Source of the DNA: Paludibaculum fermentans
GTDB taxonomy: Bacteria; Acidobacteriota; Terriglobia; Bryobacterales; Bryobacteraceae
DNA: 64,000 bases
Direction: 5' to 3'
NCBI RefSeq assembly: GCF_015277775.1
Contig: NZ_CP063849.1
Location: 2,356,001 to 2,420,000, forward strand
Part shown: piece by piece, positions 26,101 to 34,798 of the stretch
Position numbering within the stretch: the stretch's first letter is position 1
Layout: each line of letters starts with the position of its first letter
Position numbers and translations under genes: made by a program
Notes under the pieces: generated by a model
The model's database searches: none
What the model was told of the DNA's origin: nothing
The model's input: the letters and a program-made list of their open reading frames with translations, nothing else

Positions 26101-27060
26101 ATGGATCTGCGGCAGATGGAAATGCTCGTGCACCTGCTGGAAGCCGGCAGTTATGTGGCCGCCGGAGAGCGCCTCCATGTCGCCCATTCCGCCGTGCATC
26201 GCCAGATCCGGCTCCTCGAGGAGGAACTGGGCCAGCGCCTGGTCTACCGCGACGGCGGAGCTATCCACCCCACCGCGGCCGGCAAGGACGTTGTCGAGGT
26301 CGCGCGCCGCGTCCTGAAGGACATCAGCAATCTCTCCCACCGCCTCGCGGGCGAGAAGGCCCTGCGCACCGGCCATATCCTTCTGGGCACCGGAACAACA
26401 ATGTTTCTCTACTTCCTGCCCAAAGTGCTTTCGATTTTCCGGGAGCAGTTTCCCCTGGTCAATGTCCAGATCCTCACCGGCTCGGCAACGGAAATCCTGG
26501 CGGGTATCCGCGAATCCACCATCGACCTCGGCATTGTCTTCTCCGACGTGCCGGACGAGCCCGCCACCGGCGGCGTTCAGTTTGAACCTCTCTACACGGA
26601 GGAGTTCGTCCTCATCGTCCCGCCCGGACATCCTCTCGAGTCGGTGCGCGCGCCAGGTGTGGCCCAACTGAATGGAATCCCGCTCATCTCGCTGTCCCGC
26701 ACCAGCCGCATCCGCCACATGATCGAGACCCGGCTCGAGGCCGCTCGCGTCTCCATGCGGGTGGTCATGGAGTTGGAGAACGAAGAGGCCATTGAGAAGA
26801 TGGTGGGCATCGGAGTCGGCACGGGCTTCATCAGCCGGCGGCGCGCCGAAGTCGGCGGGCTGCGCTATCTCCGGCTGAAGGATCTCAAGCTGCTCGCCTA
26901 CACCTGCGCGGCCTACTCCACCCGAATCCCCATCGGTCCAGCAGCCCAGGCTTTCCTCGCCATGTGCCTGGAGCAGGCCCGGTTGCCCATGCCGCAGGCG
27001 GCTCCCGCCTTGAGGTCGACCAAACCGGCCCGTACCCGGACGCGGCCTGCCGCCAGATAA
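26101..27060 (+). CDS. LysR-family transcriptional regulator
   Basis: 319 residues. The N-terminal winged helix is clear (MDLRQMEMLVHLLEAGSY, then LHVAHSAVHRQIRLLEEELG). The remainder follows the LysR substrate-binding domain, with GHILLGTGTTMFLYFLP opening the first lobe. The C-terminus carries a basic Thr/Arg/Pro-rich tail. It is transcribed away from the seven-gene TonB operon and is the obvious candidate regulator of it, with the inducer probably a breakdown product of the imported compound. Confidence 0.9.
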   Translation: MDLRQMEMLVHLLEAGSYVAAGERLHVAHSAVHRQIRLLEEELGQRLVYRDGGAIHPTAAGKDVVEVARRVLKDISNLSHRLAGEKALRTGHILLGTGTTMFLYFLPKVLSIFREQFPLVNVQILTGSATEILAGIRESTIDLGIVFSDVPDEPATGGVQFEPLYTEEFVLIVPPGHPLESVRAPGVAQLNGIPLISLSRTSRIRHMIETRLEAARVSMRVVMELENEEAIEKMVGIGVGTGFISRRRAEVGGLRYLRLKDLKLLAYTCAAYSTRIPIGPAAQAFLAMCLEQARLPMPQAAPALRSTKPARTRTRPAAR

Positions 27061-27135
27061 CTTGTTGAAATATTTCCGGGCGTCCGGAACAACCAGGGGG
27101 TGGCGACCGTACAGGGAAGCAGGAGCCGACACATC

Positions 27136-28095
27136 ATGCTTCGCAGAACAGTTCTTTCCCTGATCCTGGCCGCCGGCTGGGCCTTCGCCAGTGACCCATC
27201 CCTGCTCAAACTCGTCCCCAGCGACTCCAAAATGGTCGCCGGACTCGATTGCGAGCGGGCCAAAGGCTCCGCCCTCGGACAACGCATCCTCTCGCAAATG
27301 AAAGACGAAGACCAGGGCTTTCAGAAGTTTGTCGAGGCGACCGGCTTCGATCCCCGGCGCGATCTCCGCGAAATTGTCATGTCCTCTGACGGCACTTCGA
27401 AAGGGGAGCGGGCCCTGGTGGTCGTCAGCGGGACCTTCGACCAATCGAAAATCAACAGCTTCTTGCGCTCGGAAGGTGCCGTCCAGGCCATCTACGGCGG
27501 CGTGGAAGTCTGGAACAACCCCAAGAAAGGCGACGACGGCTCGGTCGCCATCATCAATCGGTCGCTGGCCCTGTTCGGCAAGGACGCTTCGGTGAAGGCC
27601 GCCATCGATCGCCGCAACTCCGGCGGCGCGGTGCTCACCTCCGACCTTCAGAAGAAAGTTGACGAGTGGTCGGTCAACGACGCCTGGTTCGTCTCCACCG
27701 CTGGCTTCACTCAAATGGGTGTAAACTCCGACGGGAAGAACAAGGTCATGCCGGCGGGCATCCCGGTTGAAGCCATCCAGGCGGCCAGCGCGGGCGTACG
27801 TTTCGGTGCTGATCTCCAGGTCTCGGCGGAAGCCCTCACCCGGTCAGACAAGGACGCTCAGGCACTCGTGGACGTCTTCCGCTTCGTGGCCTCAATGGTC
27901 CGCCTCAACTCCGACAAGCCCAATGCGGACGAGCTGATCAAGATCCTGGACACGATGCAGTTGAGCACTTCGGGCGCCACCATGAAGTTCTCCCTCACCA
28001 TCCCCGAAGACCAGTTCGACAAGTTCTTCCAGCACAAAAACCAGGGTGTGCGAATGAAGGCTGTGCGCAACAATCGCAGCGGCAATGCGCTGTAA
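27136..28095 (+). CDS. exported protein of unknown function
   Basis: 319 residues from the ATG at 27136, chosen for the signal peptide (MLRRTVLSLILAAGWAFAS); AGGAG lies 11 bases upstream, a long spacing. An in-frame ATG-less extension upstream gives no signal peptide. The mature part begins LLKLVPSDSKMVAGLDCERA and has a regular alpha/beta pattern, but no active-site motif I know. Proteins with this opening occur in acidobacteria as hypothetical proteins. It ends at a strong terminator and appears monocistronic, 75 bp after the LysR gene. Confidence 0.7.
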   Translation: MLRRTVLSLILAAGWAFASDPSLLKLVPSDSKMVAGLDCERAKGSALGQRILSQMKDEDQGFQKFVEATGFDPRRDLREIVMSSDGTSKGERALVVVSGTFDQSKINSFLRSEGAVQAIYGGVEVWNNPKKGDDGSVAIINRSLALFGKDASVKAAIDRRNSGGAVLTSDLQKKVDEWSVNDAWFVSTAGFTQMGVNSDGKNKVMPAGIPVEAIQAASAGVRFGADLQVSAEALTRSDKDAQALVDVFRFVASMVRLNSDKPNADELIKILDTMQLSTSGATMKFSLTIPEDQFDKFFQHKNQGVRMKAVRNNRSGNAL

Positions 28096-28123
28096 TTGGA
28101 CGGAAACTTACTCCTGACGAAGC

Positions 28124-28161
28124 AATCCGGGCCGCACGTTGACTGGCGTGCGGCCCGGATT
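28124..28161. terminator. strong hairpin terminator between convergent genes
   Basis: The 15-base arms AATCCGGGCCGCACG (28124-28138) and CGTGCGGCCCGGATT (28147-28161) are perfectly complementary around an 8-base loop. TTTTC runs across the 3' end of the stem on the plus strand. It serves the plus-strand gene ending at 28095 and possibly the minus-strand gene ending at 28187. Confidence 0.85.
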
Positions 28162-28186
28162 TTCTATGTCTGGCCCAATGTCCGGT

Positions 28187-29116
28187 TTATACCGGAACGC
28201 GGAAGTATTCAATCGTATACGTCAGGCCTTCGTCCAGCCCGACTTGCGGCTGCCAGCCCAGCACCTGGTTGGCCTTGGTGATATCCGGACGCCGCCGCTG
28301 GGGGTCGTCCTGCGGCAACGGCTCGAAAACAAGCTGCGACGTGGCGCCGGTAAGGACTCTAATCCGCTCAGCGAACTCCAGCACTGTCAGTTCTACCGGG
28401 TTGCCTAAATTGACAGGCAGCCGCTCGGAAGAATGAGCCAGCCGCAGCAGGCCGTCCACCAGGTCGCTCACATAGCAGAAGCTGCGCGTCTGAGCTCCGG
28501 TCCCGAACACGGTCATCGGCGCATTGCGTAGCGCCTGGTCGATGAAAGCGGGCACGATGCGGCCATCGTTCAAGTGCATGCGCGGCCCGTAGGTATTGAA
28601 GATGCGGGCAATTGTAGTACGAACGCCATGCGTTCTGTGATACGCCATGGTCACGGCTTCCGCAAACCGTTTGCTCTCGTCGTAACACGATCGGGGGCCA
28701 ATCGGATTGACGTTGCCCCAGTAGGTCTCCTTCTGCGGATGCTCCAGTGGGTCACCGTAGCACTCCGAGGTGGATGTCAGTAGAAATCCGGCATCCTTTT
28801 CCAACGCGAGCTCAAGCAGATTCCGCGTCCCCTCCGAGCCAACTCGCAGGGTTTCCACGGGATGGTCCAGGTAATCCTTAGGGCTAGCCGGAGACGCGAG
28901 GTTTAGGACGTAGTCCAGTGGCCCATCCACGTGGATCGGCTGGATTACATCATGATGAATAAACTGGAAACGGGGTCGGCTTTTCAGATGAGCGATGTTG
29001 CGCTCCGCCCCGGTGATGAAATTGTCTACGGCGCAAACTTCGTGGCCTTCAGCGATCAATCGATCGCACAAATGGGAACCGACAAATCCGGCAGCTCCCG
29101 CTACGAGATAACGCAA
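28187..29116 (-). CDS. UDP-glucuronate decarboxylase-like extended SDR
   Basis: 309 residues. The NAD-binding motif GAAGFVGSH lies near the N-terminus. The active site has Ser117-Glu118 ([10 protein letters not shown]) and Tyr145-x3-Lys149 (YDESK). The [10 protein letters not shown] and [10 protein letters not shown] segments match the UXS group, which converts UDP-glucuronate to UDP-xylose for polysaccharide synthesis. Other sugar-nucleotide epimerases share the fold, but the SEVYGDP-like block followed by [16 protein letters not shown] is characteristic of UXS. It is divergent from the Fe-S oxidoreductase with about 100 bp between starts. Confidence 0.85.
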   Translation of the reverse strand: MRYLVAGAAGFVGSHLCDRLIAEGHEVCAVDNFITGAERNIAHLKSRPRFQFIHHDVIQPIHVDGPLDYVLNLASPASPKDYLDHPVETLRVGSEGTRNLLELALEKDAGFLLTSTSECYGDPLEHPQKETYWGNVNPIGPRSCYDESKRFAEAVTMAYHRTHGVRTTIARIFNTYGPRMHLNDGRIVPAFIDQALRNAPMTVFGTGAQTRSFCYVSDLVDGLLRLAHSSERLPVNLGNPVELTVLEFAERIRVLTGATSQLVFEPLPQDDPQRRRPDITKANQVLGWQPQVGLDEGLTYTIEYFRVPV

Positions 29117-29215
29117 TGGACCTCCAATACCCAGGCTAATAGTCTACGACGAGCGGTTCAGCCTTGCCAATCGGGGTTTAGACCCATGCGCCGGGTGCGC
29201 TACGATGATGGGTCA

Positions 29216-31060
29216 ATGGTGGAGAAAATTCTATTCTTCGTGGTGGCGGCTGGATCGCTATTTGCATTCTGGGGGCGGTTCGGCACCGTATACCAGACGA
29301 TCCTTCGATCCAAGCACGACGCGGACTTCCAGCTGGCCCCTGTCGGCAAGCGCATCTGGGACTTCTTCTGGGAGGTCCTGTGCCAAGCTAAAGTCATCAA
29401 AGAACGGCCTTTACCAGGCCTGGCCCATGCCTTTGTCTTTTGGGGTTTCTGCGCCTTCGGCCTGGTCACGCTGAATCATCTTGCAATGGGGGCGGGATTG
29501 CACCTGATGGGGCGCGACAACCCCATTTTTCTCCCCGCGGTTCTCTTTTCGATCCTCGTCACCCTCTCAATGTTGGGCTTGGCTATTCGCCGTTTTATCG
29601 TTCGACCTAAGTGGTTAGGATCTAAGGTCTCCTGGGAGTCGGGACTGATCGCCTTGCTGATCATCACCCTGATGCTCACCTTCCTGGCGGATTACCTGCT
29701 GCGGCCCGAGGAGGGCTCTTCGCTCGATCGCCTCCTCTGGTGGTCGCACACCCTGGCCCTGCTCATCTTCCTGCCCCTGTTGCCGCACACCAAGCACCTC
29801 CACCTGCTGCTGAGCCCGGTCACGATCTTCCTTTCCAGGGGCGGTTTCAGCCGGGTGCCGCCACTGGAAGGAGACGAGGACTTTGGCCTCGACACCGGCA
29901 AGGACGTCACCCAATTGCTCGCCCTGCAGGCTTTCTCGTGCGTGGAATGCGGCCGCTGCCAGGAGCATTGCCCGGCAAGCAATACCGGCAAGCTCCTCAA
30001 TCCAAAGGAAATTGCCCTAGGGCTCCGCGGCTATCTGAAGGAAAACGGAGCGGCCAGCGAACAGCCGTTGCTCGGCGTCCACCTTCAGGAAGAAGCCATT
30101 TTCCAGTGCACCACCTGCGGAGCTTGCGAGTACCAGTGCCCCGTCGGGATCGAGCACCTGCCCCTGATCATCGGTCTCCGCCGTGGCGCCGTGAACACCG
30201 GGAAATGGGAAGACGAATACGGCGGACAGCTCTTTCTCAAACTCGAGCGCAACGGCAATCCTCTCGGCATGGCCGCGCTGGAGCGCGATCGCTTCATTCA
30301 ACGCAGCGAACTGCCCATTTTTGATGGCACCCAGGAATACTGCCTCTGGCTCGGCTGCATGGGCTCGTACGACCCCAAGGGCCGAGAGATCGTGCTCTCC
30401 CTGGTCCGCATTCTCAAACACTTAGGCGTCACCTACGGCGTCCTCAAGAAGGAGAAGTGCACGGGGGACTCCGCCCGCCGCCTCGGCAACGACCTGGCGT
30501 TCCAACAACTGGCGGAGTTCAACATCGGCCAGATGAAAGCCGCCAAGGTCACCAAACTCCTCTCCATCTGCCCGCACTGCGTGCGAACCATTCGCGAAGA
30601 CTGGAGAGAGTTCGGAGTCGAATTCGAAATCGAGCACCACTCCGTCTTTCTGGCCCGGCACCAGTCGAAACTCCCCACCGCCGCCGGCTCGGAGAAGATC
30701 GTCTACCACGACCCCTGCTACCTGGGCCGCTACCAGGACGTCTACGATGAACCGCGCGAAGTCGTGAAGGCCTCCGGCACGCTCCTCGAAGCGGACAAAT
30801 CGAAAGAGCGGAGCTTCTGCTGCGGCGCAGGTGGCGGCCTGGTTTTCCTGGGCGAAGAAAAGGGCGACCGCGTCAGCCACGAACGCACCAACCAACTCCT
30901 CGCCACCGGAGCCGATGTGGTGGCCGCCGCCTGCCCATTCTGCAACACCATGTTCCGCGACGCCCTCTCCGCCATCAAGCCGCAAGGCGGTCCGCAGCTT
31001 CTCGATATCGCTCAGATCGCAGCAGCCAGGCTACCGTCGGAGATCCCGAATCCGCAGTAA
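29216..31060 (+). CDS. membrane Fe-S oxidoreductase, HdrD/EtfD (ETF:menaquinone oxidoreductase)-like
   Basis: 614 residues from the ATG at 29216, chosen because the first membrane helix (ILFFVVAAGSLFAFWG) begins there; a longer frame runs into the divergent gene. Residues 1-200 form a NarI-like membrane domain. Two 4Fe-4S motifs follow (from Cys242, CVECGRCQEHCP; from Cys298, CTTCGACEYQCP). Two cysteine-rich CCG domains close the protein (CPHC, YHDPCYLGRYQD, SFCCGAGGG). This order matches the EMO/EtfD group that passes electrons from electron-transfer flavoprotein, for example during fatty-acid beta-oxidation, to menaquinone. No ETF genes are adjacent, so the partner is inferred. Confidence 0.82.
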   Translation: MVEKILFFVVAAGSLFAFWGRFGTVYQTILRSKHDADFQLAPVGKRIWDFFWEVLCQAKVIKERPLPGLAHAFVFWGFCAFGLVTLNHLAMGAGLHLMGRDNPIFLPAVLFSILVTLSMLGLAIRRFIVRPKWLGSKVSWESGLIALLIITLMLTFLADYLLRPEEGSSLDRLLWWSHTLALLIFLPLLPHTKHLHLLLSPVTIFLSRGGFSRVPPLEGDEDFGLDTGKDVTQLLALQAFSCVECGRCQEHCPASNTGKLLNPKEIALGLRGYLKENGAASEQPLLGVHLQEEAIFQCTTCGACEYQCPVGIEHLPLIIGLRRGAVNTGKWEDEYGGQLFLKLERNGNPLGMAALERDRFIQRSELPIFDGTQEYCLWLGCMGSYDPKGREIVLSLVRILKHLGVTYGVLKKEKCTGDSARRLGNDLAFQQLAEFNIGQMKAAKVTKLLSICPHCVRTIREDWREFGVEFEIEHHSVFLARHQSKLPTAAGSEKIVYHDPCYLGRYQDVYDEPREVVKASGTLLEADKSKERSFCCGAGGGLVFLGEEKGDRVSHERTNQLLATGADVVAAACPFCNTMFRDALSAIKPQGGPQLLDIAQIAAARLPSEIPNPQ

Positions 31061-31137
31061 CTCCGGCTTGGTCCGGCAGCGGGCCAGACGAACGCGGAAT
31101 GGCGCGCAGGAAAACTGGGGAGATTGGCTTCGTAATG

Positions 31138-31167
31138 TTGCCTGAGGACCAAACTGTCCGCTATAGT
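31138..31167 (+). promoter_or_regulatory. sigma-70-type promoter of tRNA-Lys
   Basis: TTGCCT (31138-31143) and TATAGT (31162-31167) are separated by 18 bp. The expected start point is 12-16 bp before the mature tRNA 5' end. Both hexamers are close to consensus. Confidence 0.6.
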
Positions 31168-31187
31168 AGAAAGTGCCGCAGCGTTGT

Positions 31188-31263
<76 letters not shown>

Positions 31264-31282
31264 TCCTCATTTCCATTCTCTT

Positions 31283-31299
31283 CCGGCCGATCCGGCCGG
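31283..31299 (+). terminator. short GC hairpin after the tRNA
   Basis: CCGGCCG (31283-31289) and CGGCCGG (31293-31299) pair perfectly around ATC, 20 bp downstream of the tRNA. There is no T tract, so termination is likely but not certain. Confidence 0.4.
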
Positions 31300-31318
31300 G
31301 CGATCTACTCCTAACAGT

Positions 31319-32251
31319 TCACTCCGTGGCCACCACGTCGATCACCACTTTACCCCTCCCTCGTCTCGGCACCGCATTCATATACGCCTCAGGCGCCAGG
31401 GTCCAGGGCACCACCGTGTCGACCACCGTCCTGAGCGAACCGGATCTCAGCATCTCACCCACCAAATACAGCTGCTTCTGGTCTGGCACCACGATAAAGA
31501 ACGCGTCCTTCACGCGGCCGTCACTGGTGGCCTCCTCACTGGCCGCGATCGTCACCATTCGGCCATTCGGCTTCAGGACACTCCAAGATCGCCGCAGCGT
31601 CTCACCGCCGACCCCATCGAACACGACATCCATGTCGCGCACTTGCTCTTCAAACGGCCCCTTCGTGTAGTCGATCACTTCATCGGCCCCCAGCCCAGCG
31701 ACAAACTCGAGATTCCGGGCCGACGCGGTAGCAATCACATGCGCACCCCGGAACCTGGCCAGTTGCACGGCAAAGAGCCCGACCGCGCCCGCCGCCCCCT
31801 GCACCAGCACCCGCTCGCCCGGCTGCAGTTTTGCCCGGTCGAACAGGCCCTGCCACGCCGTTAAAGCTCCAATCGGAACTGAGGCCGCCTCCTCATGGGT
31901 CAGGTTCGGCGGTTTTGGGGCAATGGAAGCAAAGGGCGCGAGGCAGCACTCCGCCGTCGAACCCTCGGAAAACCAGTCATTCATGCCGTACACTGCCCGC
32001 CCGACCTCCAGCAGGCCGACGCCTTGCCCAACCGCCTCAACCACTCCTGAGAACTCGTGGCCGGGTATGGCGCCTTCGCGCACACCTCCATCCTTCCTGT
32101 GGGACGTCGGATACCACGCGAGTTCTGTCGGCGTAACCCCAGCCGCGCTTACACGGATCAACACTTCTCCCGGGCCAGGTGTGGGCTGAACTGCCTCCCG
32201 CTCGGCCAGTCTCGTGCCACCGGAGTTGGGAACTATCTGGATTGTCTTCAT
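31319..32251 (-). CDS. NADP-dependent MDR-family oxidoreductase (quinone oxidoreductase-like)
   Basis: 310 residues from the ATG at 32251 (MKTIQIVPNSGGTRLAERE), which matches the family N-terminus; the longer frame adds an unrelated basic stretch. The GroES-like part has GEVLIRVSAAGVTPTELAW and PGHEFSGVVEAVG. The Rossmann motif VQGAAGAVGLFAVQLAR shows AxxGxxG, as in zinc-independent quinone oxidoreductases; the zinc-binding Cys/His set of true alcohol dehydrogenases is absent. It likely reduces quinones or enones with NADPH in the cytoplasm. Confidence 0.85.
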   Translation of the reverse strand: MKTIQIVPNSGGTRLAEREAVQPTPGPGEVLIRVSAAGVTPTELAWYPTSHRKDGGVREGAIPGHEFSGVVEAVGQGVGLLEVGRAVYGMNDWFSEGSTAECCLAPFASIAPKPPNLTHEEAASVPIGALTAWQGLFDRAKLQPGERVLVQGAAGAVGLFAVQLARFRGAHVIATASARNLEFVAGLGADEVIDYTKGPFEEQVRDMDVVFDGVGGETLRRSWSVLKPNGRMVTIAASEEATSDGRVKDAFFIVVPDQKQLYLVGEMLRSGSLRTVVDTVVPWTLAPEAYMNAVPRRGRGKVVIDVVATE

Positions 32252-32464
32252 GGTTTTCCTCGATCGTGGAAGGTGAGAGGCGGCCTGAGCCCTATCCTGG
32301 CGCCTCTGCCACCTGATCAACTATGACTCGCGCGACGGCGGATGTCGCCCCGACAAAGTGGATCAACCCCATACCCCATCACCAATGGCAGGGACTACCA
32401 CTTTTGGGTGAGCAGACCGATGAGCGCACCTGCAGGGAGACGACGCATCCAGTTGGCGATATGA

Positions 32465-33281
32465 TCTGAATGGTCCAAGCCAGGATGGCTCACCTGGGCT
32501 ACTCCCTCACCGGAACGCTCGACCATCCCGCCGCGGCCGGAGTCAACCACCGAGGGAATGTCCCTCTCTCGCCGCCTCACGGATGGGGAGCACTACTTCC
32601 TCTCCAACCGCCTGGATCGCGGGCAAACGATCAGTGCGTCCTTCCGCGTCAGCGGCAAACGGCCCGAACTCTGGCACGCCGAGGATGGGCGCGTCGAGCC
32701 CGTCTTTTACCGGATCGAAAACGGACGCACCACCGTGCCACTGCAGTTCGACGCCGGTCTTCACCGTTCCAGCACGACCTGAGACGACACTCGTCACTCT
32801 CGACGGAGCCTGGGAACTCCGGTGCGCACCCAACCCCGGCGCGCCTGGGACGACAACACTCGATCACCTCGCCTCCTGGTCAGACAATGCTGATCCGGGC
32901 GTCAAGTACTTCTCGGGCACCGCTGCCTATCAGAAGTCCTTCGAAGCCCCAGCCGGCTCGCTGACGAAGGGCCGGCAGCTCACCCTCGACCTGGGTGACG
33001 TCCGCGAACTGGCTGAGACCTCGGTCAACGGACATCCGCTCGGCATCGTGTGGCGTCCTCCCTACCGGGTCGACATCACCGGCGCCGTGAAACCCGGTCC
33101 TAACACCTTTGAAATAAAGGTGACCAACCTGTGGGTAAACCACCTCATCGGCGACCAGCAGCCGGGCGCGGCCAGGATCTCGTTCACCGTTCCGCCCACT
33201 TACAAACCCGATGCGCCGCTGCCGCCGTCGGGCCTGCTGGGGCCCGTGGTCATTCAGCAGTCGGTGGCCGGCAAGCCGTAA
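32465..33281 (+). pseudogene. frameshifted, N-terminally truncated glycoside hydrolase remnant (GH106-like C-terminus)
   Basis: One frame reads SRRLTDGEHYFLSNRLDRG...PLQFDAG and ends at a stop near 32780. The next frame takes over from about 32765 with SSTPVFTVPARPETTLVTLD and runs to 33281. Joined, they match the C-terminal part of large bacterial glycosidases annotated as GH106/alpha-L-rhamnosidase-like, including the GH2-type sugar-binding block (DLGDVRELAETSVNGHPLG, VTNLWVNHLIGD). The catalytic N-terminal part is missing, and a one-base slip near 32760-32775 breaks the rest. Decay is therefore both by deletion and frameshift. A sequencing error could explain the frameshift but not the missing start. 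Confidence 0.7.
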
Positions 33282-33312
33282 GAACCAGGCGGCGCAGGCG
33301 CAGGATCGGACA

Positions 33313-33723
33313 TCAATGGATCTCCCCCTCCGGGGCCGCACTCGCGAGGTCGTAGACGGTGCGCGCCGCCTCCACGCGCTCGATATTAGCCTCGGCCCAG
33401 CAGCAGATACCCTCCACCAGGCCGCCCAACGACCGGCCCAGGTCCGTCAGCGAGTACTCCACCCGTGGCGGCACACTCGCATAGATCCGCCTGGTCACCA
33501 GTCCGTCGCGCTCCAAACCGCGCAAGGTGTTCGTCAGAACCTTCTGGGAGATGCCATCCACGGCCCGCCGCAGCTGGGCGAACCGCAGGGTCCCGTCCGA
33601 CAGCCGCCGCAGGATCAGCACCGACCACTTATCGGCGATGCGGTCCAGCACCTGCCGCGTCGGACACTGGCTGTTGAACACATTCCATGGATACCTGGTT
33701 TCCAAAAGGATACTATCACTCAT
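33313..33723 (-). CDS. HxlR-family winged-helix regulator
   Basis: 136 residues from the ATG at 33723 (MSDSILLETRYPWN); an earlier in-frame ATG at 33747 would place the inverted repeat 33733-33755 inside the gene. The HxlR core is clear: CPTRQVLDRIADKWSVLILRRL, then FAQLRRAVDGISQKVLTNTLR and the wing ERDGLVTRRIY. Cys20 before the first helix corresponds to the redox-sensing Cys of YodB/HypR. It is divergent from the NmrA-type reductase and probably represses it, responding to electrophiles or quinones. Confidence 0.85.
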   Translation of the reverse strand: MSDSILLETRYPWNVFNSQCPTRQVLDRIADKWSVLILRRLSDGTLRFAQLRRAVDGISQKVLTNTLRGLERDGLVTRRIYASVPPRVEYSLTDLGRSLGGLVEGICCWAEANIERVEAARTVYDLASAAPEGEIH

Positions 33724-33732
33724 AAAGGTGCC

Positions 33733-33755
33733 TACTTGCGTTTTCATTCCAAGTA
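33733..33755. promoter_or_regulatory. HxlR operator candidate
   Basis: TACTTG (33733-33738) and CAAGTA (33750-33755) are perfect inverted arms with an 11-bp spacer, between the divergent HxlR (start 33723) and NmrA-type (start 33780) genes. TACT...AGTA arms recall known YodB-type operators, though the spacing there is shorter. Confidence 0.55.
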
Positions 33756-33779
33756 TCCAGAATAAACACAGAGGACACA

Positions 33780-34625
33780 ATGTCGAACTCAATTCTGATC
33801 ACCGGAGCCAGCGGCGTCCTGGGCCGCGCCATCGTGAGTGCGTTTGTGGAAGCGGGCGTCACAGTCCGGCAGGGCGTTCGAAATCTGAATAGCGCCAAAG
33901 CCGGAGTCCCGGCTGTCCGCTGGGACTATGCCGACCCTTCGACCATCGCCCCCGCTCTGGACGGTATCGACGCTCTGCTGCTGATGGCGCCCCCACTCGA
34001 CGCCGAGGCCGTTGCCAAGCTCACCCCCGCCATCGTGGCCGCCAAATCTGCCGGCCTGTCGCATATCCTCCTCATCTCCGCCTTCGGCGCGAACTACAAC
34101 GAGCAGGCGCCGCTCCGTGTGATCGAGCATTTGGTCATCGGCTCGGGCATTCCCTACACGATCCTGCGGCCGAACTTCTTTATGGAGAACTTCTCTGAAG
34201 GCTTCCTCGCCGGCAGCATCAAGGCGCAGAACGGGATCTTCCTCGCGGCGGGAGACGGCAAAACCAGCTTCATCTCCATCGATGACATAGCAGCCGTCGC
34301 GCTGGCGGCCTTCCAGAAACCGCTCACTGGTGTGGAGCTCGACCTGACGGGACCGGAGTCGCTCGATCATACCGAAGCCGCCGGATTCATCAGTGAAGCC
34401 GCCGGACGTCCCGTCGCCTACCATGCCCTGACGGAAGAGCAGATGGCGGCAGGCGCTCGAGCCGCCGGCCTCCCGGAATCGACCATCGCCTACATGGCTG
34501 TGCTGTACAGCATCGTGCGGGGCGGCTTCGCGGCGGGAATCACTCCAGTGGTCGGCGAAGTGACCGGCCGCCCCCCGCTCACCTTCGCCGAATTTGCACG
34601 GCGCAACGCAGCAGCCTGGCGCTGA
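33780..34625 (+). CDS. NmrA/QorB-like NAD(P)-binding reductase
   Basis: 281 residues. The dinucleotide motif ILITGASGVLGRAIV opens the protein. DGIDALLLMAPP and ISAFGANYNEQAP replace the usual YxxxK site, and the family's FFMENF segment is present. This is the atypical SDR (NmrA-like) group, which contains NADPH quinone reductases such as QorB and redox-sensing regulators. A GAGG lies 5 bases upstream of the ATG. Divergence from an HxlR gene supports a quinone or electrophile detoxification role. Confidence 0.82.
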   Translation: MSNSILITGASGVLGRAIVSAFVEAGVTVRQGVRNLNSAKAGVPAVRWDYADPSTIAPALDGIDALLLMAPPLDAEAVAKLTPAIVAAKSAGLSHILLISAFGANYNEQAPLRVIEHLVIGSGIPYTILRPNFFMENFSEGFLAGSIKAQNGIFLAAGDGKTSFISIDDIAAVALAAFQKPLTGVELDLTGPESLDHTEAAGFISEAAGRPVAYHALTEEQMAAGARAAGLPESTIAYMAVLYSIVRGGFAAGITPVVGEVTGRPPLTFAEFARRNAAAWR

Positions 34626-34704
34626 TCTGACGCTGTGATGCGCGTGTCCCTAACGCCCCGGAAGGCTGGAAAAGGTGGCCATTCGCGTGCTCTCCAGATT
34701 ACCG

Positions 34705-34760
34705 GCACCAGGGAATCGTTCAGGCAGCGGCGCAGCCGTCTCAACGATGGACCCTGGTGC
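34705..34760. repeat. long imperfect stem-loop before the cupin gene
   Basis: GCACCAGGG-A-ATCGTT (34705-34720) pairs with AACGAT-GGA-CCCTGGTGC (34743-34760): 15 base pairs with one asymmetric bulge. The 22-base loop contains a further CGGC/GCCG stem. It lies between the reductase stop (34625) and the cupin start. There is no T tract. It may be a terminator, a leader structure or an mRNA-processing site. Confidence 0.5.
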
Positions 34761-34798
34761 ATGGCACGTCGCAATCGAGCGGCAACGAGGACAGGAAA

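Noticed and set aside
26098-27714. 538-codon minus-strand open frame
   Set aside because: Antisense to the clear LysR gene and the following exported protein gene.
34705-34760. Possible integron attC site
   Set aside because: No integrase or cassette array nearby, and the arm ends do not show the paired core-site pattern on both sides of a cassette.
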